Below the pieces are notes generated by a model. That model was not told the DNA's origin and made no database searches. It saw only the letters and a list, made by a program, of their open reading frames with translations. Position numbers and translations under genes: made by a program. Positions 10,604 through 21,230 of a stretch of 64,000 nt of DNA are shown in pieces. The stretch covers positions 1 to 64,000 of the forward strand of contig JAOAIO010000002.1 in the NCBI GenBank assembly GCA_026414665.1, in the 5' to 3' direction. How positions within the stretch are numbered: the first letter of the stretch is position 1; each line of letters opens with the position of its first letter. Origin of the DNA: Azovibrio sp. Its GTDB lineage: Bacteria > Pseudomonadota > Gammaproteobacteria > Burkholderiales > Rhodocyclaceae.

Positions 10604-11005
10604 CTAGGCAGGCTCAGCCTCAGGCACATAGCCCACCTGGCGCATATGCCAGGCCAGCGCCGCATCCATGGTCGCCGCGTGCTGCTCGAACCAGGCCGGC
10701 AATTCCCCAGCCACCTGCCGCGCCAAGCCAGGATGCCCCCGTTCGGCCTGCGCCAAAACCCGCCGAAGAAAAGCCAAGACACGCTCGTGCTCACCCACGT
10801 GACAGTGGATCGGCGGGAAAGCGCTGGCTTGCATCCAACGGTTTTCCTGGGCGAAATGCGCCTCGGTATGCGCGATCAAGGCCTGTAGGGCGGCCACGGC
10901 CGCATCGTCGGCGGCGCCAGCCAAGGCATTGACCCGGTCGATGAACTCACGGTGGGTGGCATCCATGGCCGCATGGCCCAATTCATAACGTTCCTGCCAC
11001 TGCAT
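10604..11005 (-). CDS. bacteriohemerythrin
   Basis: Non-heme di-iron oxygen-binding protein of 133 residues, a single four-helix domain. All seven expected ligands can be placed: His18, His50 and Glu54 (HFAQE), His69 and His73 (HVGEH), His109 and Asp114 (HAATMD). The protein should therefore bind a di-iron centre and oxygen. ATG at 11005 is preferred because AGGAAGGAG lies just upstream; an in-frame TTG at 11023 overlaps that ribosome site. The gene precedes a hybrid sensor kinase on the same strand, which suggests oxygen delivery, storage or sensing linked to signalling. The link is inferred from order. Confidence 0.92.
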   Translation of the reverse strand: MQWQERYELGHAAMDATHREFIDRVNALAGAADDAAVAALQALIAHTEAHFAQENRWMQASAFPPIHCHVGEHERVLAFLRRVLAQAERGHPGLARQVAGELPAWFEQHAATMDAALAWHMRQVGYVPEAEPA

Positions 11006-11116
11006 AGGACACTCCTTCCTCAAGCGTCACAAAACCCGCCGGAGTGTCCCATTCACACCAGCCCAACCGCTTTGATTTGCCGCAAATCCCGGCCAATCGA
11101 GAATGCCGCCAACTCT

Positions 11117-11144
11117 TTGACCCAGCGTAGAAAATCTGTATAAT
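11117..11144 (+). promoter_or_regulatory. sigma-70 promoter of rplU-rpmA
   Basis: TTGACC, 16 bp, then a perfect TATAAT. The start codon of rplU is 38 bp beyond the -10. This is one of the best promoters in the window and fits a ribosomal protein operon. Confidence 0.88.
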
Positions 11145-11181
11145 CGCGGGTCCTTTTACAGCAGTCCCTTTGGAGTCCAAC

Positions 11182-11493
11182 ATGTATGCGGTCGTAAAAA
11201 CCGGTGGCAAGCAGTATCGCGTGAGCGCCGGCCAGAAACTCAAAGTAGAACAGATACCGGCAGAAGTTGGCGCAGAAATCACCCTCGACCAAGTCCTCCT
11301 GGTAGGCGAAGGCGAGAGCGTGAAAGTCGGCGCCCCCCTGGTTGCCGGGGCAGCCGTCAAGTGCACCGTGGTGTCCCACGGCCGGCACGACAAGGTCAAG
11401 ATTTTCAAGATGCGGCGGCGCAAGCACTATCAAAAGCGCCAAGGGCATCGGCAAAACTACACCGAACTGCGCGTCGACAGCATCGCGGCCTGA
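11182..11493 (+). CDS. rplU: 50S ribosomal protein L21
   Basis: Large-subunit ribosomal protein of 103 residues that binds 23S rRNA. It begins with the family hallmark '[14 protein letters not shown]' and contains the basic '[19 protein letters not shown]' rRNA-binding region. The ATG at 11182 is chosen over an upstream TTG because it matches the universal L21 start and has TTTGGAGT as ribosome site. rpmA follows 22 bp later, the conserved rplU-rpmA-obgE arrangement. Confidence 0.98.
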   Translation: MYAVVKTGGKQYRVSAGQKLKVEQIPAEVGAEITLDQVLLVGEGESVKVGAPLVAGAAVKCTVVSHGRHDKVKIFKMRRRKHYQKRQGHRQNYTELRVDSIAA

Positions 11494-11515
11494 TCGGAAT
11501 CAAAGGAGTTAAGAC

Positions 11516-11779
11516 ATGGCACACAAAAAAGCTGGCGGCAGCTCCCGTAACGGCCGCGAATCCGAGTCCAAACGCCTGGGCGTCAAGCGCTACGGCGGTC
11601 AGTTCGTGCTGGCCGGCAATATCATCGTGCGCCAACGCGGCACCGAGTTCCATGCCGGCGAGGGCGTGGGCGTGGGCAAGGACCACACCCTGTTCGCGCT
11701 GACCAACGGCACTGTGCAGTTCGCCATCAAGGGCCCCAAGAACCGGCGCACGGTCAGCATCATCCCGGCCGCCGAGTAA
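11516..11779 (+). CDS. rpmA: 50S ribosomal protein L27
   Basis: Large-subunit protein of 87 residues whose N-terminal tail reaches the peptidyl-transferase centre. The sequence begins '[19 protein letters not shown]', so the conserved glycine- and lysine-rich tail is already exposed and no N-terminal cleavage extension of the Firmicutes type is present. It shares an operon with rplU. A strong intrinsic terminator follows 16 bp after the stop. Confidence 0.98.
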   Translation: MAHKKAGGSSRNGRESESKRLGVKRYGGQFVLAGNIIVRQRGTEFHAGEGVGVGKDHTLFALTNGTVQFAIKGPKNRRTVSIIPAAE

Positions 11780-11795
11780 GCCGCACCGGGAATGG

Positions 11796-11824
11796 AAAGC
11801 CCTATCCCCGGATAGGGCTTTTTT
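11796..11824 (+). terminator. intrinsic terminator after rpmA
   Basis: AGCCCTATC-CCCG-GATAGGGCT forms a 9-bp hairpin followed by a run of six T residues. It separates the ribosomal protein genes from obgE, allowing lower or independent expression of obgE. No clear obgE promoter is seen in the short gap after it, so read-through is likely. Confidence 0.9.
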
Positions 11825-11833
11825 AGTTTGTAG

Positions 11834-14043
<2,210 letters not shown>

Positions 14044-14056
14044 AGGAGCGCCACCG

Positions 14057-15271
14057 ATGCGCCCCGTCGCCATCATCGGCTGCGGCCCCGCCGGGCTGAT
14101 GGCGGCCGAAGCCCTAGCCCGCCAAGGCTACGCCGTGCACTGTTTCGACGCCATGCCAAGCGCGGGGCGTAAGTTTCTGATGGCGGGCAAAAGCGGGCTC
14201 AACCTCACCCACGCCGAGCCCTTCGCCGATTTCATCACGCGCTACGGCAGCGCCGCCGCGCCGTTGCGCGCCGCCCTGGAAGCCCTGCCCCCAGCGGCCC
14301 TGCGCGCCTGGGCCGGCGAATTGGGCATTGCCACTTTCATCGGCAGTTCCGGGCGAGTCTTTCCCACCGGCATGAAAGCCGCGCCGCTGCTACGCGCCTG
14401 GCTGCACCGCTTGCGCCAGCACGGCGTGCGCTTTCACATGCGGCACCGCTGGACCGGCTGGCAAGACCAGGCGCTGTGCTTCGACACGCCGGATGGCCCA
14501 CTGCGGCTTACCCCGGCCGCCACGCTGCTCGCCCTGGGCGGCGCCAGCTGGCCGCAACTCGGCTCGGATGGCGCCTGGGTGCCGCACCTCGCCACACGCG
14601 GCATCGCCGTAACCCCTTTGCGTCCGGCCAATTGCGGCTTTAGCGTGCGCTGGAGCGCGTATTTCCGCGAGCGCTTCGCCGGCCTCCCGGTGAAAACCGT
14701 GTGCGCTAGCGTTCCAGGCTTGGCGCCGCGCCGAGGCGACTTCGTCATCAGCGCGACAGGCGTCGAAGGCAGCCTCATCTACGCTTTCGCCGCCCCCTTG
14801 CGCGACACCCTTGAACGCCAGGGCCAAGCCACCCTCTACCTCGATCTCGCCCCCGACAAAAACCATGCCCGCTTGCAACAGGAGCTGCGCCACCCACGTG
14901 GCCGCGCCTCGCTCGCCAACCATCTGCGCCGCCAGTGCGGGCTCATCGGCGTCAAAGCCGCCTTGCTGCATGAATGCCTGTCGCCTGCCACCTTGCAGCA
15001 GCCGGCGCAGCTGGCCGCGGCCATCAAGGCGTTGCCGCTCGCGCTCACGGCCACCGCGCCGCTTGCCGAAGCCATCAGCACCGCTGGCGGCGTCGCCCTC
15101 GCGGAACTGGATGCGGACTTCATGGTGCGCCGCGCGCCCGGCTTGTTTTGCGCCGGGGAAATGCTCGATTGGGAAGCTCCCACGGGCGGCTATCTGCTCT
15201 CCGCCTGTTTCGCCACCGGCCATCGCGCCGGCCTGGGCATGGCACGCTGGCTACGCCAGAACCCGCCCTAG
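14057..15271 (+). CDS. HI0933/BaiN-like flavoprotein (TIGR03862 type)
   Basis: FAD-dependent oxidoreductase of 404 residues. It begins with a Rossmann FAD motif ('AIIGCGPAGLMAAEAL') and the second family signature 'AGRKFLMAGKSGLNLTH'. It ends with 'GLFCAGEMLDWEAPTGGYLLSACFATG', which binds the flavin. These mark the HI0933-like family, whose substrates are mostly unknown; annotation as aminoacetone oxidase or BaiN in databases is not informative. It sits 13 bp after proB on the same strand, probably in the obgE-proB transcript. The role is not assigned. Confidence 0.88.
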   Translation: MRPVAIIGCGPAGLMAAEALARQGYAVHCFDAMPSAGRKFLMAGKSGLNLTHAEPFADFITRYGSAAAPLRAALEALPPAALRAWAGELGIATFIGSSGRVFPTGMKAAPLLRAWLHRLRQHGVRFHMRHRWTGWQDQALCFDTPDGPLRLTPAATLLALGGASWPQLGSDGAWVPHLATRGIAVTPLRPANCGFSVRWSAYFRERFAGLPVKTVCASVPGLAPRRGDFVISATGVEGSLIYAFAAPLRDTLERQGQATLYLDLAPDKNHARLQQELRHPRGRASLANHLRRQCGLIGVKAALLHECLSPATLQQPAQLAAAIKALPLALTATAPLAEAISTAGGVALAELDADFMVRRAPGLFCAGEMLDWEAPTGGYLLSACFATGHRAGLGMARWLRQNPP

Positions 15272-15300
15272 CCAAGCGCATCGGCCATCCCCGCAGGGCA

Positions 15301-15690
15301 TCACCCCCAGAGCCGCCCCGCGCCAACGCTGATAAGGCCGAGCCAGGTCATGCCCAAGGACCCGCCGAGGTGCAGCGCGATCAGCGCCAAACCCCAGCCC
15401 GCCTGGCCGGACAAGAAGCGCTCGACCGTCTCGGCGGAAAAGCTGGAAAACGTCGTGAGCCCACCCAGGAAACCGGTAATCACCAAAAGCTTCAGAGCAG
15501 GCGGCATGCTCGTATGCAAGTGGAACACGCCAACCGCGACTCCGACCAGGTAACCCCCGATCAAATTGGCGGCAAGCGTCCCGAGTGGGATACCCAAGAG
15601 CCATGGATTGAGGGCGATGCCCAAGAGCCAGCGGCACCACGCGCCGCACGCGGCGCCGAGTCCGACAGCCAGGAAATTGACGGCATTCAT
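15301..15690 (-). CDS. crcB: fluoride ion channel CrcB/FluC
   Basis: Small membrane protein of 129 residues with four hydrophobic helices that exports fluoride as an antiparallel dimer. Family motifs are GAACGAWCRW near the N-terminus, 'GTLAANLIGGYLVG' and 'GFLGGLTTFSSFS', which carry the pore Asn and Phe-box residues. Two ATGs (15693 and 15690) lie behind GGAGGT; 15690 has the better spacing. The gene diverges from glnS. I looked for a fluoride riboswitch upstream and saw none. Confidence 0.93.
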   Translation of the reverse strand: MNAVNFLAVGLGAACGAWCRWLLGIALNPWLLGIPLGTLAANLIGGYLVGVAVGVFHLHTSMPPALKLLVITGFLGGLTTFSSFSAETVERFLSGQAGWGLALIALHLGGSLGMTWLGLISVGAGRLWG

Positions 15691-15804
15691 CATGGACCTC
15701 CACAAAAGTCGCTGCATTTTAGCGGCCTCGCTTCGCCCTGAAACCCGCAATCGGCTTCCAGCCGCTAAAATGGCGGCCGATTGCATCGCTCGTCCAGACA
15801 CATC

Positions 15805-17580
15805 GTGAATAAACCCAACCCTACCACCGTGACCCCGGCCACCAATTTCATCAGGAACATCGTCGAAGCCGATCTCGCCGCCGGCAAATATGCCCAGCGC
15901 CGCTGGGCCGGGCAACCCGGTCTCGCCGCGGCACATGCCCAAGCCCCGCTCGATCCGGCGAAAATCCGCACCCGTTTTCCGCCCGAGCCGAATGGCTATC
16001 TGCACTTTGGCCACGCCAAATCGATCTGTCTCAACTTTGGCTTGGCCCAGCAATTCGGGGGCCGCTGTCATTTGCGCTTCGACGACACCAACCCGGAAAA
16101 GGAAGACCAGGAGTACGTCGATTCGATCATCGAAGCCGTGCGCTGGCTAGGCTTCGATTGGCAAGACGAGCAAGAAAACAACCTCTACTACGCCTCCGAT
16201 TACTTTGCCTGGATGCTGACGTGCGCCGAATATTTGATCCAGACCGGCCACGCCTACGTCGACAGCCAGAGCGCCGAGGACATGCGCCGCACGCGCGGCA
16301 CGCTGACCGAACCGGGCCAGGACAGCCCTTACCGCAACCGCAGCGTCGCCGAGAATCTGGACTTGTTCCGGCGCATGCAGGCCGGCGAATTCCCGGACGG
16401 AGCGCACGTCTTGCGCGCCAAGATCGATATGGCCTCCCCCAACATCAATCTGCGCGACCCGGCCATCTACCGCATCCGGCATGTCGCCCACCACAACACC
16501 GGCGACCGCTATTGCGTATACCCGATGTACACCTTTGCGCACCCGATCGAGGATGCGCTCGAGAACATCACCCACTCGATCTGCACGCTGGAATTCGAAG
16601 ATCAGCGCCCGTTCTACGACTGGCTCTTGGAGCGGCTCGCCGAAGGCGGCCTGCTGCAACGACCGCTGCCGCAGCAGTACGAGTTCTCCCGCCTCAATTT
16701 GAGCTATGTGGTGCTTAGCAAGCGCAAGCTCATCCAACTCGTGGAGGAACGGCATGTCAGCGGCTGGGACGATCCGCGGATGCCGACCCTAGTCGGCGCC
16801 CGCCGGCGGGGCTACACCCCGGAAGGCTTCAAGCTGCTGATGGAGCGGATCGGGGTCTCCAAGGCCGAGTCGCTCATCGACTATAGCCTGCTCGAAGACT
16901 GTATGCGGGAAACGATGAACGAGCTCGACGAACGCCGCATCGCCGTGCTCGACCCGGTCAAGCTCATCATCACCAACTACCCAGAAGGTCAGAGCGAGCT
17001 ATGCCAAGCGCCGAATCACCCCCTCAAGCCGGAGCTCGGCAAACGCGACATTCCTTTTGGCCGGGAGCTGTGGATCGAGCGCGAAGACTTCATGGAAGTG
17101 CCTAGCAAGGGCTACAACCGCCTCTTTCCCGGCAACATGGCACGGCTCAAGTATGGCTACGTCGTGAAGTGCACGGGCTGCGAGAAGGATGATGCCGGGC
17201 GCGTCACCGCCGTGCTCTGCGAATACCTGCCCGACACCAAATCCGGCACCCCGGGCGCCGACCGCGTCAAGGTCAAGGGCAACCTGCACTGGGTATCGGT
17301 AGCGCACGCCTATCCCGCTGAAGTACGGCTTTATGATCGGCTCTTCAAGGTGGCCGCGCCCGGCGCCGGCGAGCGCGACTTCCTCGCCGACCTCAACCCC
17401 GACTCCTGCCGCCGCATCACGGCCCAGCTCGAGCCGGCGCTGCGTCAGGCGCTCCCCGAACAGCGTTTCCAGTTCGAACGGCACGGCTATTTCGTCGCCG
17501 ACCGGGTCGATTCGCGCCCCGGCGCGCCGGTCTTCAACCGCAGCGTGACACTGAAAGATTCCTGGGGCAAAAACGCATAG
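15805..17580 (+). CDS. glnS: glutaminyl-tRNA synthetase
   Basis: Class I synthetase charging tRNA-Gln directly, so this organism need not rely wholly on the amidotransferase route. About 591 residues. The HIGH region is 'PPEPNGYLHFGHAKS' and the KMSKS equivalent is VLSKRKL. The two C-terminal beta-barrel anticodon domains follow from about 350. The start is uncertain: GTG at 15805 places 'TNFIR'-like sequence where E. coli GlnS has it, but no strong ribosome site is seen; a TTG at 15781 is also in frame. It diverges from crcB and converges on deaD. Confidence 0.96.
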   Translation: MNKPNPTTVTPATNFIRNIVEADLAAGKYAQRRWAGQPGLAAAHAQAPLDPAKIRTRFPPEPNGYLHFGHAKSICLNFGLAQQFGGRCHLRFDDTNPEKEDQEYVDSIIEAVRWLGFDWQDEQENNLYYASDYFAWMLTCAEYLIQTGHAYVDSQSAEDMRRTRGTLTEPGQDSPYRNRSVAENLDLFRRMQAGEFPDGAHVLRAKIDMASPNINLRDPAIYRIRHVAHHNTGDRYCVYPMYTFAHPIEDALENITHSICTLEFEDQRPFYDWLLERLAEGGLLQRPLPQQYEFSRLNLSYVVLSKRKLIQLVEERHVSGWDDPRMPTLVGARRRGYTPEGFKLLMERIGVSKAESLIDYSLLEDCMRETMNELDERRIAVLDPVKLIITNYPEGQSELCQAPNHPLKPELGKRDIPFGRELWIEREDFMEVPSKGYNRLFPGNMARLKYGYVVKCTGCEKDDAGRVTAVLCEYLPDTKSGTPGADRVKVKGNLHWVSVAHAYPAEVRLYDRLFKVAAPGAGERDFLADLNPDSCRRITAQLEPALRQALPEQRFQFERHGYFVADRVDSRPGAPVFNRSVTLKDSWGKNA

Positions 17581-17671
17581 CCTAAAGCCCACAAGACCGG
17601 CGCGCCTCGCACGACATCGCCAATAGCAGGCGGAGAGGGCGCGCCGCAGCCACACGCCAGCCCAGCGAGCG

Positions 17672-17715
17672 AAGCGGTAAGGCGCGCCGCTATTTGGCGC
17701 CACGCCTTACCGCTT
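17672..17715. terminator. perfect 13-bp inverted repeat between glnS and deaD
   Basis: AAGCGGTAAGGCG (17672-17684) and CGCCTTACCGCTT (17703-17715) are perfect inverse copies around an 18-nt loop. It lies in the 177-bp gap between the two convergent genes. A bidirectional transcription-end structure is the simplest reading, although no U-run follows on either strand. Confidence 0.6.
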
Positions 17716-17757
17716 GGCAAAACCGCAGCGCCCGCCCAGCCTTAGGCCGATCGCCCG

Positions 17758-19578
17758 TCAGGCTTGCGGCTTGTGCCTCGCCCCCTCTTTGCGCCGGCGC
17801 GCCCCCGGCGCGCGCTCGCCGCCATGCGCCTTGGCCGCGCCCTTGCGCGGCGGCCGCGCATCACCGGCCGCCGCATCCGCACGGCTGATGTTGAGCTGAC
17901 GCCGACGTACCCAGGCGGTGCGGAGGATATTCAGGGTCTCTCGGTCGAGATCGTCGGGCAAGCCGACGATGCTGTAATCGTCGAAAAGGTCGATACGCCC
18001 GATCAAGCGGCTAGGCAGATTGGCCTCGTTGGCAATCGCGCCAACGATGTCCTTGGGCGTAGCCCCTTGATTCCGGCCGACTTCGATGCGATAGGGCACC
18101 ATCACCACGGCATTGCCGCGATCGTCATCGCTCACGCCATGGGCAAAGGCGGTGCGCTCGCGGCGCAGCGGTCGCTCATCATGAGCGCCGCCACGTTCTC
18201 GGCGCGGCCGTTCGGCGCGCTCGGGCCGTTCTGCCGCGGCTGGCTTGGACTCGGGCTTCTCGGTGAATTGCAGCGGCCTATCTTTTTGCAGTAGGAAGGC
18301 GAGCGCCGCCGCCACCCGCTCCGGCGCCACCTCATGCTCGCTTGCCAATTCCCCGACCAAGTTCTCGAAAAAGTCCAGGTCTGCGGAAGTCAGCGCTTGC
18401 GCCACGCGTTCCTTGAAATTTGCCACCCGCTTGTCGGTCACGGCCTGATGGCTAGGCAAGGTCAGATGCGCGATGGGCTGGCGAGTAACCCGCTCGATGG
18501 TACGCAACATGCGCATCTCGCGCGGCGCCACGAACAAGATGGCAGTGCCGGTGCGCCCGGCACGCCCGGTGCGCCCAATCCGGTGCACATAGGCTTCGGC
18601 ATCGTAGGGGATGTCGTAGTTGATGACATGACTGATGCGCGGCACGTCGATGCCACGCGCCGCCACGTCGGTGGCGATGATGATATCGAGCGCTCCCGCC
18701 TTCAATTGCTCGATGGCGCGCTCGCGCGCCTGCTGGTTCATGTCGCCGTTCAGCGCGGCAGCGGCGTAGCCGCGGGCTTCGAGCTTCTGCGCCAGCGCTT
18801 CGGTAGCTTGCTTGGTGCGCACGAAGATGATGGCGGCGTCGAGCTCGTCTTCCACCTCCAAGATACGGGTCAGCGCATCGAGCTTGTGCAAGCCGGAAAC
18901 CTGCCAGTAGGACTGGCGGATGGCCGCCACGGTCTGGGTCGGCGCCTTGATCTTCACCTCCTCGGGATCGAGCAGATAGTCACGCGCCACACGGCGGATG
19001 GCCTCCGGCATGGTGGCCGAGAACAGCGCCGTCTGCCGCTCGGCCGGCGTGTGTTCGAGAATCCACTCGACATCGTCGATGAAGCCCATGCGCAACATTT
19101 CGTCCGCTTCGTCGAGCACCAGCGTCTTCAGACCGACGAAAGACAGGCTGCCACGCTCCAAATGGTCCATGATGCGCCCCGGAGTGCCGACGATCACATG
19201 CGCGCCACGGGCAAGCTGCTTTAACTGAATGCCATGGCTCTGGCCGCCATAGATGGGCAGCACATGAAAGCCGGGCAGGTGCCGGGCATACTTGACGAAA
19301 GCCTCGGCAACCTGGATCGCCAATTCGCGCGTCGGCGTGAGCACCAGTGCCTGAGGCTCGGCGCGCTCCAGGTCGAGGCGCTCGAGGATGGGGATGGCAA
19401 AGGCCGCGGTCTTGCCGGTACCGGTTTGGGCCATGCCCAACAGATCTCGGCCTTGCAGCAGCACCGGAATACATTCGGCCTGGATCGGCGACGGCGTCTC
19501 ATAACCGACTTCGGCCAGGCCGCGCAACAGATTTTCAGATAAGCCCAACTGGGCAAAGGATTCAACGACTTCGGACAT
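17758..19578 (-). CDS. deaD: DEAD-box RNA helicase DeaD/CsdA
   Basis: ATP-dependent RNA helicase acting in ribosome assembly and mRNA decay, cold-inducible in E. coli. 606 residues from the ATG at 19578 (GGGAGTG upstream). Core motifs: Q motif near 'YETPSPIQ', Walker A AQTGTGKT, DEAD in 'VLDEADEML', SAT in 'FSATMP', and HRIGRTGR. After the core comes a dimerisation region and a DbpA-type RNA-binding domain ('VGRNQGATPKDIVGAIANEA'). The C-terminus is a basic Arg/Lys-rich tail. A perfect hairpin lies in the 5' leader just before the ribosome site. An upstream 12-residue extension from 19614 is not favoured. Confidence 0.95.
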   Translation of the reverse strand: MSEVVESFAQLGLSENLLRGLAEVGYETPSPIQAECIPVLLQGRDLLGMAQTGTGKTAAFAIPILERLDLERAEPQALVLTPTRELAIQVAEAFVKYARHLPGFHVLPIYGGQSHGIQLKQLARGAHVIVGTPGRIMDHLERGSLSFVGLKTLVLDEADEMLRMGFIDDVEWILEHTPAERQTALFSATMPEAIRRVARDYLLDPEEVKIKAPTQTVAAIRQSYWQVSGLHKLDALTRILEVEDELDAAIIFVRTKQATEALAQKLEARGYAAAALNGDMNQQARERAIEQLKAGALDIIIATDVAARGIDVPRISHVINYDIPYDAEAYVHRIGRTGRAGRTGTAILFVAPREMRMLRTIERVTRQPIAHLTLPSHQAVTDKRVANFKERVAQALTSADLDFFENLVGELASEHEVAPERVAAALAFLLQKDRPLQFTEKPESKPAAAERPERAERPRRERGGAHDERPLRRERTAFAHGVSDDDRGNAVVMVPYRIEVGRNQGATPKDIVGAIANEANLPSRLIGRIDLFDDYSIVGLPDDLDRETLNILRTAWVRRRQLNISRADAAAGDARPPRKGAAKAHGGERAPGARRRKEGARHKPQA

Positions 19579-19592
19579 CACACACTCCCAAC

Positions 19593-19611
19593 GGCCGCCC
19601 TTGCGGCGGCC
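19593..19611 (-). promoter_or_regulatory. hairpin in the deaD leader
   Basis: The minus strand reads GGCCGCC-GCAAG-GGCGGCC, a perfect 7-bp GC stem ending 14 nt before the deaD start codon and just upstream of its ribosome site. It could modulate translation of the helicase mRNA, in keeping with long structured leaders of cold-shock helicase genes, but no such role is shown here. The rest of the deaD-mpl gap (19612-19810) shows nothing I can name. Confidence 0.4.
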
Positions 19612-19810
19612 CACTCACGAAGCAGCCCCTAGACGGCAAAACGTCTTGGCCGCGATAAACCGGTATAAGCCCCGGACAAATTTCCCGAACAGAAATCAAC
19701 CCATGCACACGCACCGGGGGCTCGCCCGGCGACTCGAAGGCCGACATTCTCCACGAAATACGATAAAAATCAAATGTAAAGCGGCAGCGCCCAAGGGAAG
19801 CGCCACCCGC

Positions 19811-21160
19811 TCAACGGTCGGCAAGCGCGGCGAGCAGGCGCGCGTGGATGCCGCCGAACCCACCGTTACTCATGATGAGCACATGATCCCCGGCACGCGC
19901 CTCGGCTAGCACTTGCGCGAGCAAACGCTCGAAATCGGCCTCCACCTGGGCTCGCTCGCCCAAAGGCGCCAGCGCCGCGGCGGCATCCCAACCCAAGTTA
20001 GCGGCATAGCAATAGACGCGGTCGGCCGCTTGCAAGCTCTCCGCCAGTCTATCTTTCAGCACACCGAGCTTCATGGTGTTCGAGCGCGGCTCGAGCACCG
20101 CCAGGATGCGCGCCGCGCCCACTTTGCGCCGCAAGCCGGCCAAAGTCGTGGCGATGGCGGTCGGATGATGCGCGAAATCGTCATACACCGTCACGCCCCC
20201 GACCTCGCCGCGCACTTCGAGGCGGCGCTTGACACTCTGAAAGCGCGACAGCGCCGCAAGCCCCTGCTCGAGCGGCACGCCGACATGCCGCGCCGCGAGC
20301 AAGGCGGCCACGGCATTGGCGCAATTGTGCGCCCCGGCAAGCGCCCAGGCAGTACGCCCGACGAGGCCTGCCGGGCCATGCAGCGCCAAGCTGCCATCGG
20401 CATCGTCGCCCACGGCGCGGTAGCCGGCGGGGTCGTTGAAACGCACCACTGGGGTCCAGCAACCCCGCGCCAGGACACGTTCCAAGCTGGCCTCGGCGGC
20501 ATTGCTGACGATCAGCCCGGAACTCGGCAAGGTGCGCAGCAAATGCTGAAATTGCGTCTCGATAGCCGCAAGATCGGCAAAGATATCCGCATGATCGAAC
20601 TCGAGATTATTGAGCACCAAGGTTCGCGGCCGGTAATGGAGGAACTTGGAGCGCTTATCGCAGAAGGCCGTATCATATTCATCGGCCTCGATGACGAAGA
20701 ACGGCGTAGCGCCAAGACGGGCCGAAACGGCGAAATTGCGGGGCACGCCGCCGATCAAAAAGCCCGGCGCCAAGCCAGCATCCTCCAATATCCAAGCCAG
20801 CATCGAAGCGGTCGTAGTCTTGCCGTGCGTGCCCGCCACGCCCAACACCCAGCGCCCCTGCAGCACATGCTCGGCGAGCCACTGGGGCCCGGACACATAA
20901 GCAAGGCCCTGGTCGAGAATGGCTTCGAGCAAGGGATTGCCGCGGGAACTGGCGTTGCCCACCACGAACACATCCGGCTTGAGCGCCAGCTGCGCCGGAT
21001 CGTAACCGCCGATGAGCTCGATGCCGGCGAGCTGCAACTGCTCGCTCATCGGCGGATACACATTCGCATCGCAGCCGGTGACCCGATGCCCCGCGGCGCG
21101 GGCGAGCTGGGCGACACCCCCCATGAAAGTGCCGCAGATGCCAAGGATGTGAATGTGCAT
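19811..21160 (-). CDS. mpl: UDP-N-acetylmuramate:L-Ala-gamma-D-Glu-meso-DAP ligase
   Basis: Recycles murein tripeptide by ligating it to UDP-MurNAc. 449 residues, matching Mpl rather than MurC. The N-terminus 'MHIHILGICGTFMGGVA' is the Mpl form of the nucleotide-binding loop, followed by the ATP loop 'GVAGTHGKTTTASML'. 'EADEYDTAFCDKRSKF' and 'FDDFAHHPTAI'-like text ('YDDFAHHPTA') are Mur-ligase signatures. The start at 21160 fits the family start; the frame runs further upstream without homology. The gene diverges from a hypothetical gene 70 bp away. Confidence 0.95.
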   Translation of the reverse strand: MHIHILGICGTFMGGVAQLARAAGHRVTGCDANVYPPMSEQLQLAGIELIGGYDPAQLALKPDVFVVGNASSRGNPLLEAILDQGLAYVSGPQWLAEHVLQGRWVLGVAGTHGKTTTASMLAWILEDAGLAPGFLIGGVPRNFAVSARLGATPFFVIEADEYDTAFCDKRSKFLHYRPRTLVLNNLEFDHADIFADLAAIETQFQHLLRTLPSSGLIVSNAAEASLERVLARGCWTPVVRFNDPAGYRAVGDDADGSLALHGPAGLVGRTAWALAGAHNCANAVAALLAARHVGVPLEQGLAALSRFQSVKRRLEVRGEVGGVTVYDDFAHHPTAIATTLAGLRRKVGAARILAVLEPRSNTMKLGVLKDRLAESLQAADRVYCYAANLGWDAAAALAPLGERAQVEADFERLLAQVLAEARAGDHVLIMSNGGFGGIHARLLAALADR

Positions 21161-21230
21161 ACGAGCTTTCTCGGGAGAACGGTTAAAAGGGCCCGCCATT
21201 CTACTTGATCCCAGCACCGCCGAGACTTGC

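Noticed and set aside
10604-11005. Bacteriohemerythrin with a lost Asp ligand
   Set aside because: At first the C-terminal 'AWHMRQVG' seemed to lack Asp, but the true motif is HAATMD (His109, Asp114), so all ligands are present.
15691-15804. Fluoride riboswitch upstream of crcB
   Set aside because: No match to the crcB-motif core was found in the divergent region.
19913-21208. 431-codon open frame on the plus strand
   Set aside because: It is the complement of mpl; its composition is a codon shadow of a high-GC gene and no motif is seen.
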